Shown here: in pieces, positions 1 to 8,544 of the stretch
Numbering within the stretch: the stretch's first letter is position 1
How the letters are laid out: every line of letters begins with the position of its first letter
DNA from: BOG-1184 sp964651515
GTDB lineage: Bacteria > Fibrobacterota > Chitinivibrionia > Chitinivibrionales > Chitinispirillaceae
DNA: 64,000 nucleotides
Direction: 5' to 3'
Assembly: GCA_964651515.1 (NCBI GenBank)
Contig: CAZYYB010000001.1
Span: forward strand, 1 to 64,000
Notes under the pieces: model-generated
Databases searched by the model: none
What the model was told of the DNA's origin: nothing
Seen by the model: the letters and a program-made list of their open reading frames with translations, nothing else
Translations under genes and position numbers: made by a program

Positions 1-72
1 CCACTTTTACCCCCAATTAATGATCAAAAACGTGCATTTCGTGATGGTTTTGAAAGCAAAAGGATGAAGTTA
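1..72 (+). repeat. Left copy of a ~72-bp inverted repeat
   Basis: Positions 1-72 match the reverse complement of 17702-17773 with only about five differences. Shared cores include CCACTTTTACCCCC, ATGATCAAAAACGTGCATTT and CAAAAGGATGAAGT. The left copy starts at the window edge, so it may be longer. It could be the end of a mobile element or a MITE-like repeat; no transposase gene is attached here. Confidence 0.8.
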
Positions 73-136
73 TAAAATGGGAAGCGGGGTGTTTTTTTCA
101 TGTGTTTTCTACCTAATGGTGGCGTTGCGGAGGTCC

Positions 137-374
137 GCGAGCGCCCGCCAAAGGCGGGCATCGCCGCGCACCTCCGCAGGAAGGGGTGTGCCCCGGGACG
201 CGCGTTTCGCGCGGCCGGGGGCCAGGGGGAACCACCGCAAGGTGGTTCCCCCACCAAAGGTGGCAGGGTTGGTTTCCCCACCAGAAGCGGCAAGCTCGGT
301 GCCCCCACCAGCATTTGCAGGTGGAAGCTCGGTTCCCCCACCAAAGGCGACAAGCTCGGTCCCCCATCCGAGGG
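137..374 (+). repeat. Dispersed structured repeat with imperfect tandem units
   Basis: Part of an intergenic repeat family; 143-256 aligns with the reverse complement of about 58868-58985. It holds two strong hairpins: GCCCGCC-AAA-GGCGGGC near 146-162, and GAACCACC-GCAA-GGTGGTTC at 229-248. From 247 to 374 about four imperfect units of 26-33 bp follow, each starting (C)CCCCACCA and most ending AAGCTCGGT. It is open in several frames, but the translations look like translated repeats rather than protein. It lies directly upstream of the DUF4159 gene. Confidence 0.7.
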
Positions 375-393
375 GGAACATATTTTTAAAACT

Positions 394-1095
394 ATGCTTC
401 GCCCATACCTTATCCTTCTCACCCTCATCCTGTCCGCCGCATCGATCTTCGGCCAGTGCTCCTTTACCCTGGCGCGGCTCAAGTACGGCGGCGGCGGAGA
501 CTGGTACAACGGGCCGTCGTCGCTGCCGAACCTGGCCAGGGCCGTTGCGGCCGAGACGAGCATACCGATCTGCGATACCGTGGCCGTGGTGGAGGTGATG
601 GACGACCGGTTGTTCGACTACCCCTTTACCTATATGACCGGCCACGGCAACGTCCACTTTACGGCCAGGGAGCGCCTCCGCCTGCGGGCCTACCTGATCG
701 GCGGCGGATTTCTTCTCGTCAACGACGATTACGGTCTCGACACCGCCTTCCGCCGGGAGATGAAGGCGTTGTTCCCGGAGAACCCGCTTACCGAGGTGCC
801 GCTCAGCCACCCCATCTACTCGAAGGTGCATAAACTGTCCGGACTGCCGAAGATCCACGTGCACGACGGGCTGCCGGCGAAAGGGTACGGCATCTTCTGG
901 GAGGGACGCCTGATCGTTTACTACGCCTTCAGCTCCGATATCGGGGACGGCATGGAGGACGTGGGGACCTACCCCGATCCGCCCGAATACCACAAGGCGG
1001 CACTCGACATGGGGGTCAACCTGGTGGCCTGGTTTTTCGATCCCGTCGTGCCGGGGGAAAAGTCGGCAGGCCCGGAAAAGTCACGGGCTCAGTAG
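394..1095 (+). CDS. Secreted DUF4159 domain protein
   Basis: This 233-residue protein has a signal peptide (residues 1 to about 20, hydrophobic LILLTLILSAAS) followed directly by the DUF4159 signature FTLARLKYGGGGDWYNG. A second conserved block, AYLIGGGFLLVNDDYG, lies in the middle. DUF4159 proteins are exported and of unknown function; longer family members have an N-terminal TM/batA-like part that is absent here. I start at ATG 394 because the in-frame sequence before it is repeat DNA. The 3' end overlaps the convergent deacetylase gene by 7 bp. Function cannot be given beyond a probable periplasmic role. Confidence 0.85.
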   Translation: MLRPYLILLTLILSAASIFGQCSFTLARLKYGGGGDWYNGPSSLPNLARAVAAETSIPICDTVAVVEVMDDRLFDYPFTYMTGHGNVHFTARERLRLRAYLIGGGFLLVNDDYGLDTAFRREMKALFPENPLTEVPLSHPIYSKVHKLSGLPKIHVHDGLPAKGYGIFWEGRLIVYYAFSSDIGDGMEDVGTYPDPPEYHKAALDMGVNLVAWFFDPVVPGEKSAGPEKSRAQ

Positions 1096-2174
1096 CAGCC
1101 CCTCGCGAGCCGGAGCAGGGGAGCCGCGGCGCCGCTGAGGTGCGTTTCAAATTCCGCGATGCCGAAGTTGCCGACGTATATCCTCCGCAGTGCAAAGAGA
1201 TCGTCCCCGACCCCGTTCAACCCTTCGGCCGTCGTTACGGCGCAATCGAATCCACTGTGCCGTACGAGGTGTCGGACGGCATCGTTGTGCCTGCCGTAGG
1301 GGTAGGCGAAGCTCGCGAAGTGAGGCGTACGTCGACCGCCGACCAACTCCCCGCTCATGCGGAGCTCATCGACACATTCGGCCTCCGCGAGGCCGGTGAG
1401 GCTGCGATGACTCATGGAGTGGCCGCCGATGATATGTCCTTCGGCGGCCAGGAGGTGCAGGTCGGCTTCGGTCATGAAGAGGCCGCCGCACCGGGGAGTG
1501 TCGGCGGGAAGCCCGTTCGCGAGGCACAGCTTTGCAATCGCCGCATCCCGGTCACGGGCCGGGAGCGATTCAAGGAACGGCCTGAGCCTGCGCGCAAGAC
1601 GCAATTTTTCGCTCACGCCGAGGAACTTTCCCGAGGTGGGCGGGAAGCCCGGAATGTCGATCAGGAAGGGCCGGGATTGCAGTGCGTCGAGAAGGCGGTA
1701 CACCCCGTGGGGCCAGGGCGAACCGGAGCCGCGGATGAGGGATCCGATGGGGAAGAAGGCCGCCCGGAACCCGTGACGCCGCAGAATGGGCGCGGCCAGG
1801 GTCACGTTATCCCGGAAGCCGTCGTCGAAGGTGAGCACCACCGCGTTTCCGGGGAGGGGTTTCCCCCCCCGCAGGTTTTCCGCCGCCTCGTCGAGCCCCA
1901 CCACGGCGGTGTTATGGAAAAGGTAGTCCATCTGGGCTTCAAAGCGCTCTTCCTCCACTACCATGCCCATTGCCATGAAGCAGCTTGCGGGCGCTCCGGT
2001 TTCCGCCGCCTCGCCGATGCTGTGGTAGAGGAGGATGGGGATGCGGCCGCGACTCCTTTGACGTTCAAGAAGCCGGCGCCCCAGGCCCGCGGCATGGAAG
2101 AGCCCGCAGATCCAGGCGGTCCGGGCTCGAACCGTTTCGGAATTCGGCAGGATGGTTGAAAGGAGTGGTGCCAT
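1089..2174 (-). CDS. Polysaccharide deacetylase (NodB-like)
   Basis: A 361-residue carbohydrate esterase 4-type protein. It carries the NodB metal/catalytic motif TFDDG at about residues 115-119, preceded by ILLYHSIG, and the metal-binding HSMSH at about 252-256. A later FAYPYG matches the family. The likely reaction is removal of N-acetyl groups from a polysaccharide, possibly peptidoglycan or an exopolysaccharide. No clear signal peptide is seen with the chosen start. I chose ATG 2174 because an earlier ATG (2258) would overlap the upstream gene heavily; this start leaves a 25-bp gap after epmB. It is the last gene of a minus-strand run glgC-sigma-epmB-deacetylase. Confidence 0.88.
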   Translation of the reverse strand: MAPLLSTILPNSETVRARTAWICGLFHAAGLGRRLLERQRSRGRIPILLYHSIGEAAETGAPASCFMAMGMVVEEERFEAQMDYLFHNTAVVGLDEAAENLRGGKPLPGNAVVLTFDDGFRDNVTLAAPILRRHGFRAAFFPIGSLIRGSGSPWPHGVYRLLDALQSRPFLIDIPGFPPTSGKFLGVSEKLRLARRLRPFLESLPARDRDAAIAKLCLANGLPADTPRCGGLFMTEADLHLLAAEGHIIGGHSMSHRSLTGLAEAECVDELRMSGELVGGRRTPHFASFAYPYGRHNDAVRHLVRHSGFDCAVTTAEGLNGVGDDLFALRRIYVGNFGIAEFETHLSGAAAPLLRLARGCY

Positions 2175-2199
2175 AGGTCGTACGCTGGCCGCGCAGAAA

Positions 2200-3198
2200 T
2201 CAGAGCGGCATTTTGGCCGGTTCTCCGGCGATCTCCTGGACGTAGCGCGGAATGGCATACCCGGGAAGCCGCCGGCGAAGCCCGTTCATGAGCTCCCTGC
2301 CGCGATCGAGGGGGGTTTCGAAATGCCAGGCGCCCCGGACCCGATCGAGCTGGTGCAAATAGTAGGGCAGGACCCCGTTATCGAGAAGCGCACCGGAGAG
2401 ATCGGCAAGCCGATCGACGCTATCGTTGACCCGGTGAAGCAGCACCGACTGGTTGAGCAGGAGTGCGCCGGCCGAGCGCAGGCCCGAAAGCGCCGCCGGA
2501 CACTCTCCTTCGAGTTCCGCCGCATGGTTGGCGTGAATGACCACGATGCAATTCTTGACGCCGCTCATAAATTCAATGGTCGCGAGGTGGCGCTCGATGC
2601 GGGCGGGATCGGCCACCGGAAGCCGCGTGTGAAGGCGGATGGTGGTGAGATGGCCGATGGCGGCGAGCCGCCCGGCCAGCCTGTCAAGAGCGGCGGGCGC
2701 GAGGCAGAGCGGATCGCCTCCGGAGAGGATCACCTCGGCGATCGAAGCGTTGTGTTCGATGAAAGCAATGGCATCGTCCGGCACCTCCGAAGCATCGGCG
2801 GCCGGACAACGATTGCCGCGACGAAAACAGTAACGGCAGCGAAGGCTGCATCCGCCGCACGTTAACAGCAGCGCTCTCCCGTGATATTTTTGCAGGACGT
2901 TGCCCGCAACCGCGGCGTGGCCGTCTCCCACCGGGTCGTCGACGAACCCTTCCTTGTCGATGGTCTCCTCGCTTCTCGGCAGCACCTGGAGGAGCAGGGG
3001 GTCGAACCAGTCCGCTTTGCGCATGCGGGAGGCGAAGCTTCGTGGAACGAGGAACGGCAAGGACGGATGTTCGAGGATGCCGTAGGGTGCGCGGGAACCG
3101 TCAAGATCCAGGAGGACGAGCAGGTCGCCGGGAGCGGTAATCGGCCCCACGGTTCGGGGGGGCGTGCCGGGGACAATCGATAAATCGTGCACTTTCAA
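2200..3198 (-). CDS. epmB: EF-P (R)-beta-lysine aminomutase-like radical SAM protein (EpmB)
   Basis: A 332-residue radical SAM protein of the KamA family. The cluster motif is CSLRCRYC (Cys 117, 121, 124), with GFVDDPVGD before it, EVILSGGDPL after it, and C-terminal LLNQSVLLHRVNDS and PYYLHQLD. The length and the ending IAGEPAKMPL fit EpmB (YjeK) rather than the longer catabolic KamA. EpmB isomerises L-lysine to (R)-beta-lysine, which EpmA attaches to elongation factor P; neither epmA nor efp lies in this window. The start is TTG (3198-3196), overlapping the sigma factor stop by 4 bp, so translational coupling is likely. A GTG two codons in is an alternative start. Confidence 0.88.
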   Translation of the reverse strand: MKVHDLSIVPGTPPRTVGPITAPGDLLVLLDLDGSRAPYGILEHPSLPFLVPRSFASRMRKADWFDPLLLQVLPRSEETIDKEGFVDDPVGDGHAAVAGNVLQKYHGRALLLTCGGCSLRCRYCFRRGNRCPAADASEVPDDAIAFIEHNASIAEVILSGGDPLCLAPAALDRLAGRLAAIGHLTTIRLHTRLPVADPARIERHLATIEFMSGVKNCIVVIHANHAAELEGECPAALSGLRSAGALLLNQSVLLHRVNDSVDRLADLSGALLDNGVLPYYLHQLDRVRGAWHFETPLDRGRELMNGLRRRLPGYAIPRYVQEIAGEPAKMPL

Positions 3199-4058
3199 GG
3201 GAGTATGTTATGCGCTCTCTGGGTATCGAAAAAGGGGGAAAGGAGGGACCGTGACAGGGGGTTCCGCAAGAGATGGCGCAACGCCTTGTCCCGAAGCAAC
3301 CGTACGCGCTCCCTGGTCAGGTTAAGCTCGACGGCGATCTCCTCCAGGGTAAAATGCCGGGTCGCGTTGAGCCCGAAATACATCCGGAGGATGCGTTCTT
3401 CACGACGGGGAACTCCGCTGAGCAGCCGGTCGATGGTCACGCCGAGCTCGCGCTGGTCGCTGTCGGCCTCCTGGTTCGGATCTTCGCCGAGCACGTCGGC
3501 GAGCGTTTTTGTGCCGTCGCTCCCGTCGTCGGTTCCCCGCGGGGAGGAGTTCAGCGGGGTATCGAAGGAGAGCGCTTTGAATTTGGACATGGCTTCGACG
3601 ATGTCGCCCTCATGGGGCCGGAACTCTTCCCGCATCATGGTACCGTAATAATCGCCCGCGTTATGGTCCATAGCCCGGTTGAAATCCCGCACCAGGGCGA
3701 CCTTGGTTACCGGAATCTTGACAAGACCGGCCTGTTCGAGAAGCGCCTTCTGCATAGCTTGACGAATCCACCATACCGCATAGGAGATAAATTTTACTTC
3801 CATGGCAAGGTTGAAGCGTTTCGCGGCCTTGATCAGGCCGATATTGCCTTCGTTAATGAGATCGAGATAGGCGACGCCGCGTCCGCGGTAGGTCCTGGCG
3901 ACGCTGACGACAAACCGGAGATTCGCCGTGACGAGTTCGTCGGCAACCCCGGGTTCATTCCGCTGCACACGCAGGACGAGCGCCCGTTCCTCCTGCTCGC
4001 CCAGCATTTTAAACCGGTTGATATCCCGGAAATAGAGCGCTTCACTTGTCTGCTGCAT
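3195..4058 (-). CDS. RNA polymerase sigma-70 family factor (RpoD/SigA-like, short)
   Basis: A 287-residue group 1/2 sigma factor. Regions 1.2 to 4.2 are all visible: region 2 contains ANLRFVVSVARTYRGRG and DLINEGNIGLIKAAKRF, then FISYAVWWIRQAMQKAL; region 4 ends LEEIAVELNLTRERVRLLRDKAL, the -35-binding helix-turn-helix. Region 1.1 and the non-conserved insert are missing, as in short primary sigma factors of the FCB group. It directs promoter recognition; the TTGNNN-17-TATAAT promoters in this window fit such a factor. It lies 30 bp downstream of glgC and overlaps epmB by 4 bp. I cannot tell whether it is the primary or an alternative sigma. Confidence 0.92.
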   Translation of the reverse strand: MQQTSEALYFRDINRFKMLGEQEERALVLRVQRNEPGVADELVTANLRFVVSVARTYRGRGVAYLDLINEGNIGLIKAAKRFNLAMEVKFISYAVWWIRQAMQKALLEQAGLVKIPVTKVALVRDFNRAMDHNAGDYYGTMMREEFRPHEGDIVEAMSKFKALSFDTPLNSSPRGTDDGSDGTKTLADVLGEDPNQEADSDQRELGVTIDRLLSGVPRREERILRMYFGLNATRHFTLEEIAVELNLTRERVRLLRDKALRHLLRNPLSRSLLSPFFDTQRAHNILP

Positions 4059-4088
4059 ACGATCGGCTTCCCTCTCACCCCGGGGGTA

Positions 4089-5405
4089 TTACTTACCTGC
4101 CTGGCCTTTCCTTGCTGCGATGGATTCCACCGTGAGGTTTCTCGATGCATGGCTCAATACCACGATACCGCTCTCACTCACGAAGAACCGTTTGGCGTCC
4201 TCTTCTAAATTATACCCTATTTTATCGCCGGGTTCCACCCGCACGCCGCGGTCGATGATGGCCTTCCGCACCATCGCCTTCTCGCCGATTACAACGTCCG
4301 GGAAGATAATCGAATCTTCGACCACGGCAAAGCTGTCGACCCGCACGCCCCGGGAAAGGACCGAGCGGATCACCTTGCCGCCACTGATAATACAACCGCC
4401 GGCAACGATCGAATCGAGCGCTTCTCCCCGTCGTTTTTCGGGTCCCTCGCCGTCAAAAACGAATTTTGCGGGCGGCGACTGACCTGCGGCGGTGCGGATG
4501 GGCCATTCTTCATTATAAAGATTGATCACGGGGACAACCTCCCGCAATGTCATATTCGCCGCATAATATGCCTCCAGCGTCCCCACATCTTCCCAGTAGA
4601 CGTTGAGATTCGGACCCTCTCCCGGAATGAGGTTGTGCGCCATATTGTAAACATACACCGGATAGTCGTGGAATATTTTGGGAATCACATCCTTGCCGAA
4701 ATCGTGCGAAGAGACATTGAGGGAGGCGTCGTTGTAAAGCTCCCGCACGAGGAATTTTTTATTGAAGATGTAGTTGCCCATGGAGACCAGCGCCATACCC
4801 GGCCGGTCGGCCATCGGGGTGGGGTTCCGGGGCTTCTCCTGGAACCCGGTCATCAGCCCGCTCGAATCGGTCTCGATAATGCCGAACTGCGTCGCCTCGC
4901 AGAGCGGCTTGGGAATCGCGGATACCGTGGCGACCGCTCCCACCTGCCGGTGGAAGTCAAGCATCTGCGAAATATCCATGGTGTAAATGTGGTCGGCCCC
5001 GAATACGGCGACGTAATCCGGGTTCTCGTCTTCGATCAGATTGATATTCTGAAACACCGCATCCGCCGTACCCTGGTACCACTTTTTTCCGGTTCGCATC
5101 TGTGCCGGTACCGGATCGATATATTGCCCGAGCATCCGGTTCAGGTTCCACCCGGCGGTAAGGTGTTTGATGAGCGAATCCGATTTGAACTGCGTCAGCA
5201 CCTTGATCTTGAAGATGCCGGAATTGATGAAATTATTGAGGACGAAATCGATGATGCGGTATTTGCCGCCGAAATAGACCGAGGGTTTGGCCCGCTCCTG
5301 GGTGAGCGGGTAAAGTCTCGATCCTTCGCCACCGGCCATAATCATTCCAAGGACATTGGGATACCCCAACGGCGATTTTGAAGTATGCATAGCGTTCCGT
5401 TTCAA
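4089..5405 (-). CDS. glgC: Glucose-1-phosphate adenylyltransferase
   Basis: A 438-residue ADP-glucose pyrophosphorylase: ATP + glucose-1-phosphate gives ADP-glucose, the committed step of bacterial glycogen synthesis. The N-terminal nucleotide-binding motif MIMAGGEGSRLYPLT is at about residues 21-35, followed by AKPSVYFGGKYRIIDFVL, the catalytic-region FGADHIYTMD and VYWEDVGTLEAYY. The C-terminal beta-helix carries the hexapeptide-like repeats (DSIIFPDVVIGEKAMVRKAII). Length is normal for GlgC. The GH57 branching enzyme at 15280-16932 could act on the product, giving a partial glycogen pathway here. It heads a minus-strand run with the sigma factor, epmB and deacetylase. Confidence 0.96.
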   Translation of the reverse strand: MKRNAMHTSKSPLGYPNVLGMIMAGGEGSRLYPLTQERAKPSVYFGGKYRIIDFVLNNFINSGIFKIKVLTQFKSDSLIKHLTAGWNLNRMLGQYIDPVPAQMRTGKKWYQGTADAVFQNINLIEDENPDYVAVFGADHIYTMDISQMLDFHRQVGAVATVSAIPKPLCEATQFGIIETDSSGLMTGFQEKPRNPTPMADRPGMALVSMGNYIFNKKFLVRELYNDASLNVSSHDFGKDVIPKIFHDYPVYVYNMAHNLIPGEGPNLNVYWEDVGTLEAYYAANMTLREVVPVINLYNEEWPIRTAAGQSPPAKFVFDGEGPEKRRGEALDSIVAGGCIISGGKVIRSVLSRGVRVDSFAVVEDSIIFPDVVIGEKAMVRKAIIDRGVRVEPGDKIGYNLEEDAKRFFVSESGIVVLSHASRNLTVESIAARKGQAGK

Positions 5406-5558
5406 TTAAAGTAACCGCATCGTTATCCGACAGGAACCCTGCCGGATTTGAAAATAGTTTGTCGGATTGGGGCGGTCAAAGGGATACTGCGACGGGTTCG
5501 AGTCGCACCATAATGAGCCCGCTGCTGCGCCGCCCGTTCAAGGGTAAGTATATTAAGG

Positions 5559-5587
5559 TTGTTGGGAACTCCGGAAAGCCGTATAAT
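5559..5587 (+). promoter_or_regulatory. Sigma-70-type promoter for the 5651 gene
   Basis: TTGTTG at 5559-5564, 17-bp spacer, perfect TATAAT at 5582-5587. Transcription would begin about 60 bp upstream of the ATG at 5651. Confidence 0.7.
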
Positions 5588-5650
5588 GAATGGATATTTT
5601 CCGGCCTCAATTGTTGTCCGCCGACGGTTGAAGACTATGCAGAAGGTGGG

Positions 5651-5968
5651 ATGATGAAATTTTTTCTTGCGCTTCTCCTGAGTATAGGCGTGACCTCCAC
5701 ATTCGCGGAAGCCCACCTCGTTACCGTGAAAATCGATAAATATGGTCTTGAGACGGCGGGATTCGGCCGGAAGCCCGAGGTTCTTCTCTGCGAAGACGAT
5801 TGCATCGTTCATGTCGTTCGCATGGAAAACTTCGTCCACTCCTGCAAATCAAAAGTACGCATCCGGATGGGAAGCCATTTTCAGGTCAAGGTGCGCGGTA
5901 ACGGCAACTATGTGACGCTCGATGACATCGTCATCGAGAAAAACATTACCCTGCACGTTCCCGAATAA
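5651..5968 (+). CDS. Small secreted protein, unknown function
   Basis: A 105-residue protein with a clear signal peptide (FFLALLLSIGVTSTFAEA, cleavage around residue 19). The mature part of about 85 residues includes a CEDDC pair and a further Cys (SCKSK), so a disulfide is possible in the periplasm. It is placed at ATG 5651 because AAGGTGGG lies just upstream and a good promoter precedes it; a second ATG follows directly at 5654. An overlapping minus-strand frame exists but has no such support. I do not recognise the family. It stands alone between divergent glgC and the convergent nitroreductase. Confidence 0.72.
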   Translation: MMKFFLALLLSIGVTSTFAEAHLVTVKIDKYGLETAGFGRKPEVLLCEDDCIVHVVRMENFVHSCKSKVRIRMGSHFQVKVRGNGNYVTLDDIVIEKNITLHVPE

Positions 5969-6036
5969 AAACTCTCCGATGCGGAACATTTACCGCCGGT
6001 GATGCACCTCGGGAAGACTCACTATCGTCTACCGTA

Positions 6037-6867
6037 TTATTTCCAGGTAATTGCGGCGGGATTTCGTTTCGGGATCCGGTAATAGCGCACCGCCGGATAG
6101 CCGAGCATCATGGTACCGATCGCCGCATGGTCGGGGGGCAGCTCGATCATGGCTTTGAGGGAAGGCGATGCGGAAACGGCCAGGGTAAAGTAGCCGGCCC
6201 AGCACGCCCCGAGACCGAATACCGGTGCCGCGAGTTCAAGATGAGACAACGCGATGCCGGCATCGCCTGCCGCCATGCGGTCCGCACTCTGGACGCAGGC
6301 TATTGCAAGGTGCGGGGCATTCCGGAAGATCGGGTCCCTCCCCTTACGCCAGGATTCGAGAAGCAGGCCGAAATGCAGCCTTTCCGCCAGGAGCGATTTC
6401 TGTCGATCGGCCTCATCGATCCACGCCATAGCGGCATTGCTCAGTTCCTGGACTTTTGAGGTAGTATGCACAACGATCCATTTTACCGATTGCCGATTGA
6501 CGGCAGACGGCGCATAGCGGACGATATCGAAGAGATTATTTAAAATCGGCCGATCAACCGGATTCTGCCGGTATCGGCGAACCGAACGACGCCGGAGGCA
6601 GTAGGCCGCCAATTGCTCCGGCGCAATTTTATACTCTGTCGGCAGGTCGGGAGCATCCTGCAAGGACGGATGGTTTATGGTCACCGCGTTGTCCGGGCAC
6701 GCGGCTTCGCAGTGACCGCAGCGGATGCATTGTACCGCGAGGCGGTCGGGAACACAGGGGAACCCGGTCTCCTCGTTTTTCATGATAATCCCTGCCGGGC
6801 ATAGTTCCCGGCAGATCATGCAACGGGTACACTTTGCAAGATCAAAGGAATTTTGCTCCATAACCAA
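6037..6867 (-). CDS. Ferredoxin-nitroreductase fusion
   Basis: A 276-residue protein. The first ~70 residues hold two 4Fe-4S ferredoxin motifs (CTRCMICRELCP and CIRCGHCEAACP). The rest is an FMN-binding nitroreductase domain, with RRSVRRY as the substrate/FMN-binding start, APSAVNRQSVKW, and GLGACWAGYF near the end. Such fusions take electrons from ferredoxin-like centres to reduce nitro compounds or other small substrates in the cytoplasm; the substrate is not predictable. It is last in the minus-strand run waaA-holA-truA-htrA-DUF4321, 55 bp after DUF4321. Confidence 0.92.
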   Translation of the reverse strand: MVMEQNSFDLAKCTRCMICRELCPAGIIMKNEETGFPCVPDRLAVQCIRCGHCEAACPDNAVTINHPSLQDAPDLPTEYKIAPEQLAAYCLRRRSVRRYRQNPVDRPILNNLFDIVRYAPSAVNRQSVKWIVVHTTSKVQELSNAAMAWIDEADRQKSLLAERLHFGLLLESWRKGRDPIFRNAPHLAIACVQSADRMAAGDAGIALSHLELAAPVFGLGACWAGYFTLAVSASPSLKAMIELPPDHAAIGTMMLGYPAVRYYRIPKRNPAAITWK

Positions 6868-6922
6868 TGCTCCTTCAACTCATTGTTTGCGGCCAGGCGG
6901 ACTATGCGGAGGCACTCGATCC

Positions 6923-7219
6923 TTACCGGTACCACCTGAACAGATAGAGTCCCACGATGAGGCCGACGAGGGAAAGCAAACTGAATTTTATCTGAAATCC
7001 GAGCATGAGCTTGATGGCGGCCAGGTCGAGGACTACCGGCTTATTTTGCGTGAAATCGCCGATTCCGATGGGAATGCTGCCGGTAAAAAAGGTTTTTACA
7101 ACACTGGCCCCGCCGGGCAGCATTTCGACGGCACTGTTCAAGTAAGAGCCGATGATGATGCCGAGAATGGCCGCAAGGAACAGTGAAGAGAACGATCGAT
7201 CTTTCAGGAGGCCTGCCAT
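6923..7219 (-). CDS. DUF4321 family small membrane protein
   Basis: A 98-residue protein with two membrane segments: residues ~12-30 (LFLAAILGIIIGSYLNSA) and ~75-95 (FSLLSLVGLIVGLYLF). Between them lies a short external loop with FTGSIPIGIGDFT, a pattern typical of DUF4321. Function is unknown. GAAAGGAAATCCC lies upstream of the ATG and serves as ribosome binding site. It sits 98 bp downstream of htrA in the same orientation. Confidence 0.8.
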   Translation of the reverse strand: MAGLLKDRSFSSLFLAAILGIIIGSYLNSAVEMLPGGASVVKTFFTGSIPIGIGDFTQNKPVVLDLAAIKLMLGFQIKFSLLSLVGLIVGLYLFRWYR

Positions 7220-7317
7220 AGGGATTTCCTTTCATCCTGCCGGACCCGCAAAAGCGGTGAGTGCATTCGCGAACCAAAATACTTTTTGCCGTCGCCCATT
7301 GTTTCGAGGCGATGCTG

Positions 7318-8544
7318 TTATTGCTGGGGCGCTTCGCGGAGTATCATGTGCAGCTGAAGGTGACCGGCTTTCCTGATAATATCCATGTGAACGGTGTCAC
7401 CCACATAGTAATCGAGGAAAAAGCCTTCGAGATCCGCGTGCGTTTGAACTCGCCGGTTGCCGATCTGGTCGATGATATCGCCCACGCGGGTGCCGGACAG
7501 CTCGCCGGGACTCCCCTTTTCCACGCTCACGACCACGACACCGTCGGACCGGTTGACACCCAGGGCGGCGGCCATCGGGCGATCGATAGTCTGCACGGCG
7601 ATGCCGGTCCAGATGTCGCGCCGGTGGCCGTACTTGATCAACTCTTCCGCAACCCGGCGCGCCCGGTTGATGGGGATGGCAAAGCCGATGCCGATGGAGC
7701 CCTTGTTGCTGTTTGAGCCGGTATAGATAAAGGTATTGATGCCGATTACCTCTCCGTCTGCATTGACAAGAGGTCCGCCGGAATTCCCCGGGTTTATGGC
7801 TGCATCGGTTTGCAGCATTCCCTGATAGTATACCCCTTCCGCCGGTGCGAAGTTCCGGTTCAGCGCGCTGACGACGCCGACCGTGACGGTCGGATGCGCA
7901 TCGTTGATGAAGGTCAGGAACGGATTGCCGATGGCGATTGCCCATTCGCCGGCCATGGCGTCATCGGAGTTGCCGAATTTAACCGTACGAAACGTTCCGT
8001 TTGCAACGGATATCACGGCGATATCGGCATGTTCATCGGTACCCACCACTTTCCCTTCGATGCGCCGGCCGTCGGAGAAATTGACATAGAGTTTTGCCGC
8101 ATTCTGCACGACGTGATAATTCGTCAGGATCATGCCGTCGGAGCGGATAACGAAACCCGATCCGATGCTCTCCATCTGGCGAAAGCGGGGCAGGAGATCG
8201 GGACCGAAAAAAAAGTCGAAGAAATCATCCGAGGAGTAGGGAGCGTGCACGACCTGGATCTGCGTAACCACAATGCCGACGACGCAGGGAGCAACGGCGC
8301 GACTCGCCCTGACGATTGCATTTTCGCGCGAGACGGGCAGCGCATCGTCCGGTTCGTTGCCCGCATGCCTTTTCGCCTCCTCGGCCGTGTCGGGACCGGT
8401 TTTCGACGGCGGTCCGGGCGACACCGTCGCGGTACCGACGCCATAAATATGACGGATCAGTTCCCCACCGGCAATGAGACCGGACACGGCGCCGCACGCG
8501 ATAAGCAGCGCGTAAAATCCGTATCTGGTTGCCCCGATTTTCAT
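7318..8544 (-). CDS. HtrA/DegP-like periplasmic serine protease with PDZ domain
   Basis: A 408-residue protein. An N-terminal hydrophobic segment (FYALLIACGAVSGLIAGG) acts as membrane anchor or signal. The trypsin-like domain has the catalytic His in TNYHVVQNA, Asp in HADIAVISV and Ser in NPGNSGGPLVN. One C-terminal PDZ domain follows (about 310-405; DGVVVVSVEKGSPGE, VGDIIDQIGNRRV). One PDZ and a membrane anchor resemble DegS/HtrA more than two-PDZ DegP. It would handle misfolded envelope proteins. Its start abuts the truA stop (1-bp overlap), suggesting cotranscription. Confidence 0.93.
   Translation of the reverse strand: MKIGATRYGFYALLIACGAVSGLIAGGELIRHIYGVGTATVSPGPPSKTGPDTAEEAKRHAGNEPDDALPVSRENAIVRASRAVAPCVVGIVVTQIQVVHAPYSSDDFFDFFFGPDLLPRFRQMESIGSGFVIRSDGMILTNYHVVQNAAKLYVNFSDGRRIEGKVVGTDEHADIAVISVANGTFRTVKFGNSDDAMAGEWAIAIGNPFLTFINDAHPTVTVGVVSALNRNFAPAEGVYYQGMLQTDAAINPGNSGGPLVNADGEVIGINTFIYTGSNSNKGSIGIGFAIPINRARRVAEELIKYGHRRDIWTGIAVQTIDRPMAAALGVNRSDGVVVVSVEKGSPGELSGTRVGDIIDQIGNRRVQTHADLEGFFLDYYVGDTVHMDIIRKAGHLQLHMILREAPQQ

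Noticed and set aside
100..393. N-terminal extension of the DUF4159 protein into the repeat
   Set aside because: The extra ~98 residues are translated repeat DNA (repeated proline/threonine/glycine units); the signal peptide begins at 394.
5485..5515. tRNA-like T-arm (GCGAC-GGGTTCGA-GTCGC) suggesting a tRNA
   Set aside because: The loop is 8 nt rather than 7, and no acceptor, D or anticodon stems can be drawn around it.
5423..5839. Minus-strand 138-codon frame opposite the small secreted protein
   Set aside because: It has no ribosome binding site or recognisable domain, while the plus-strand gene has a promoter, ribosome binding site and signal peptide.
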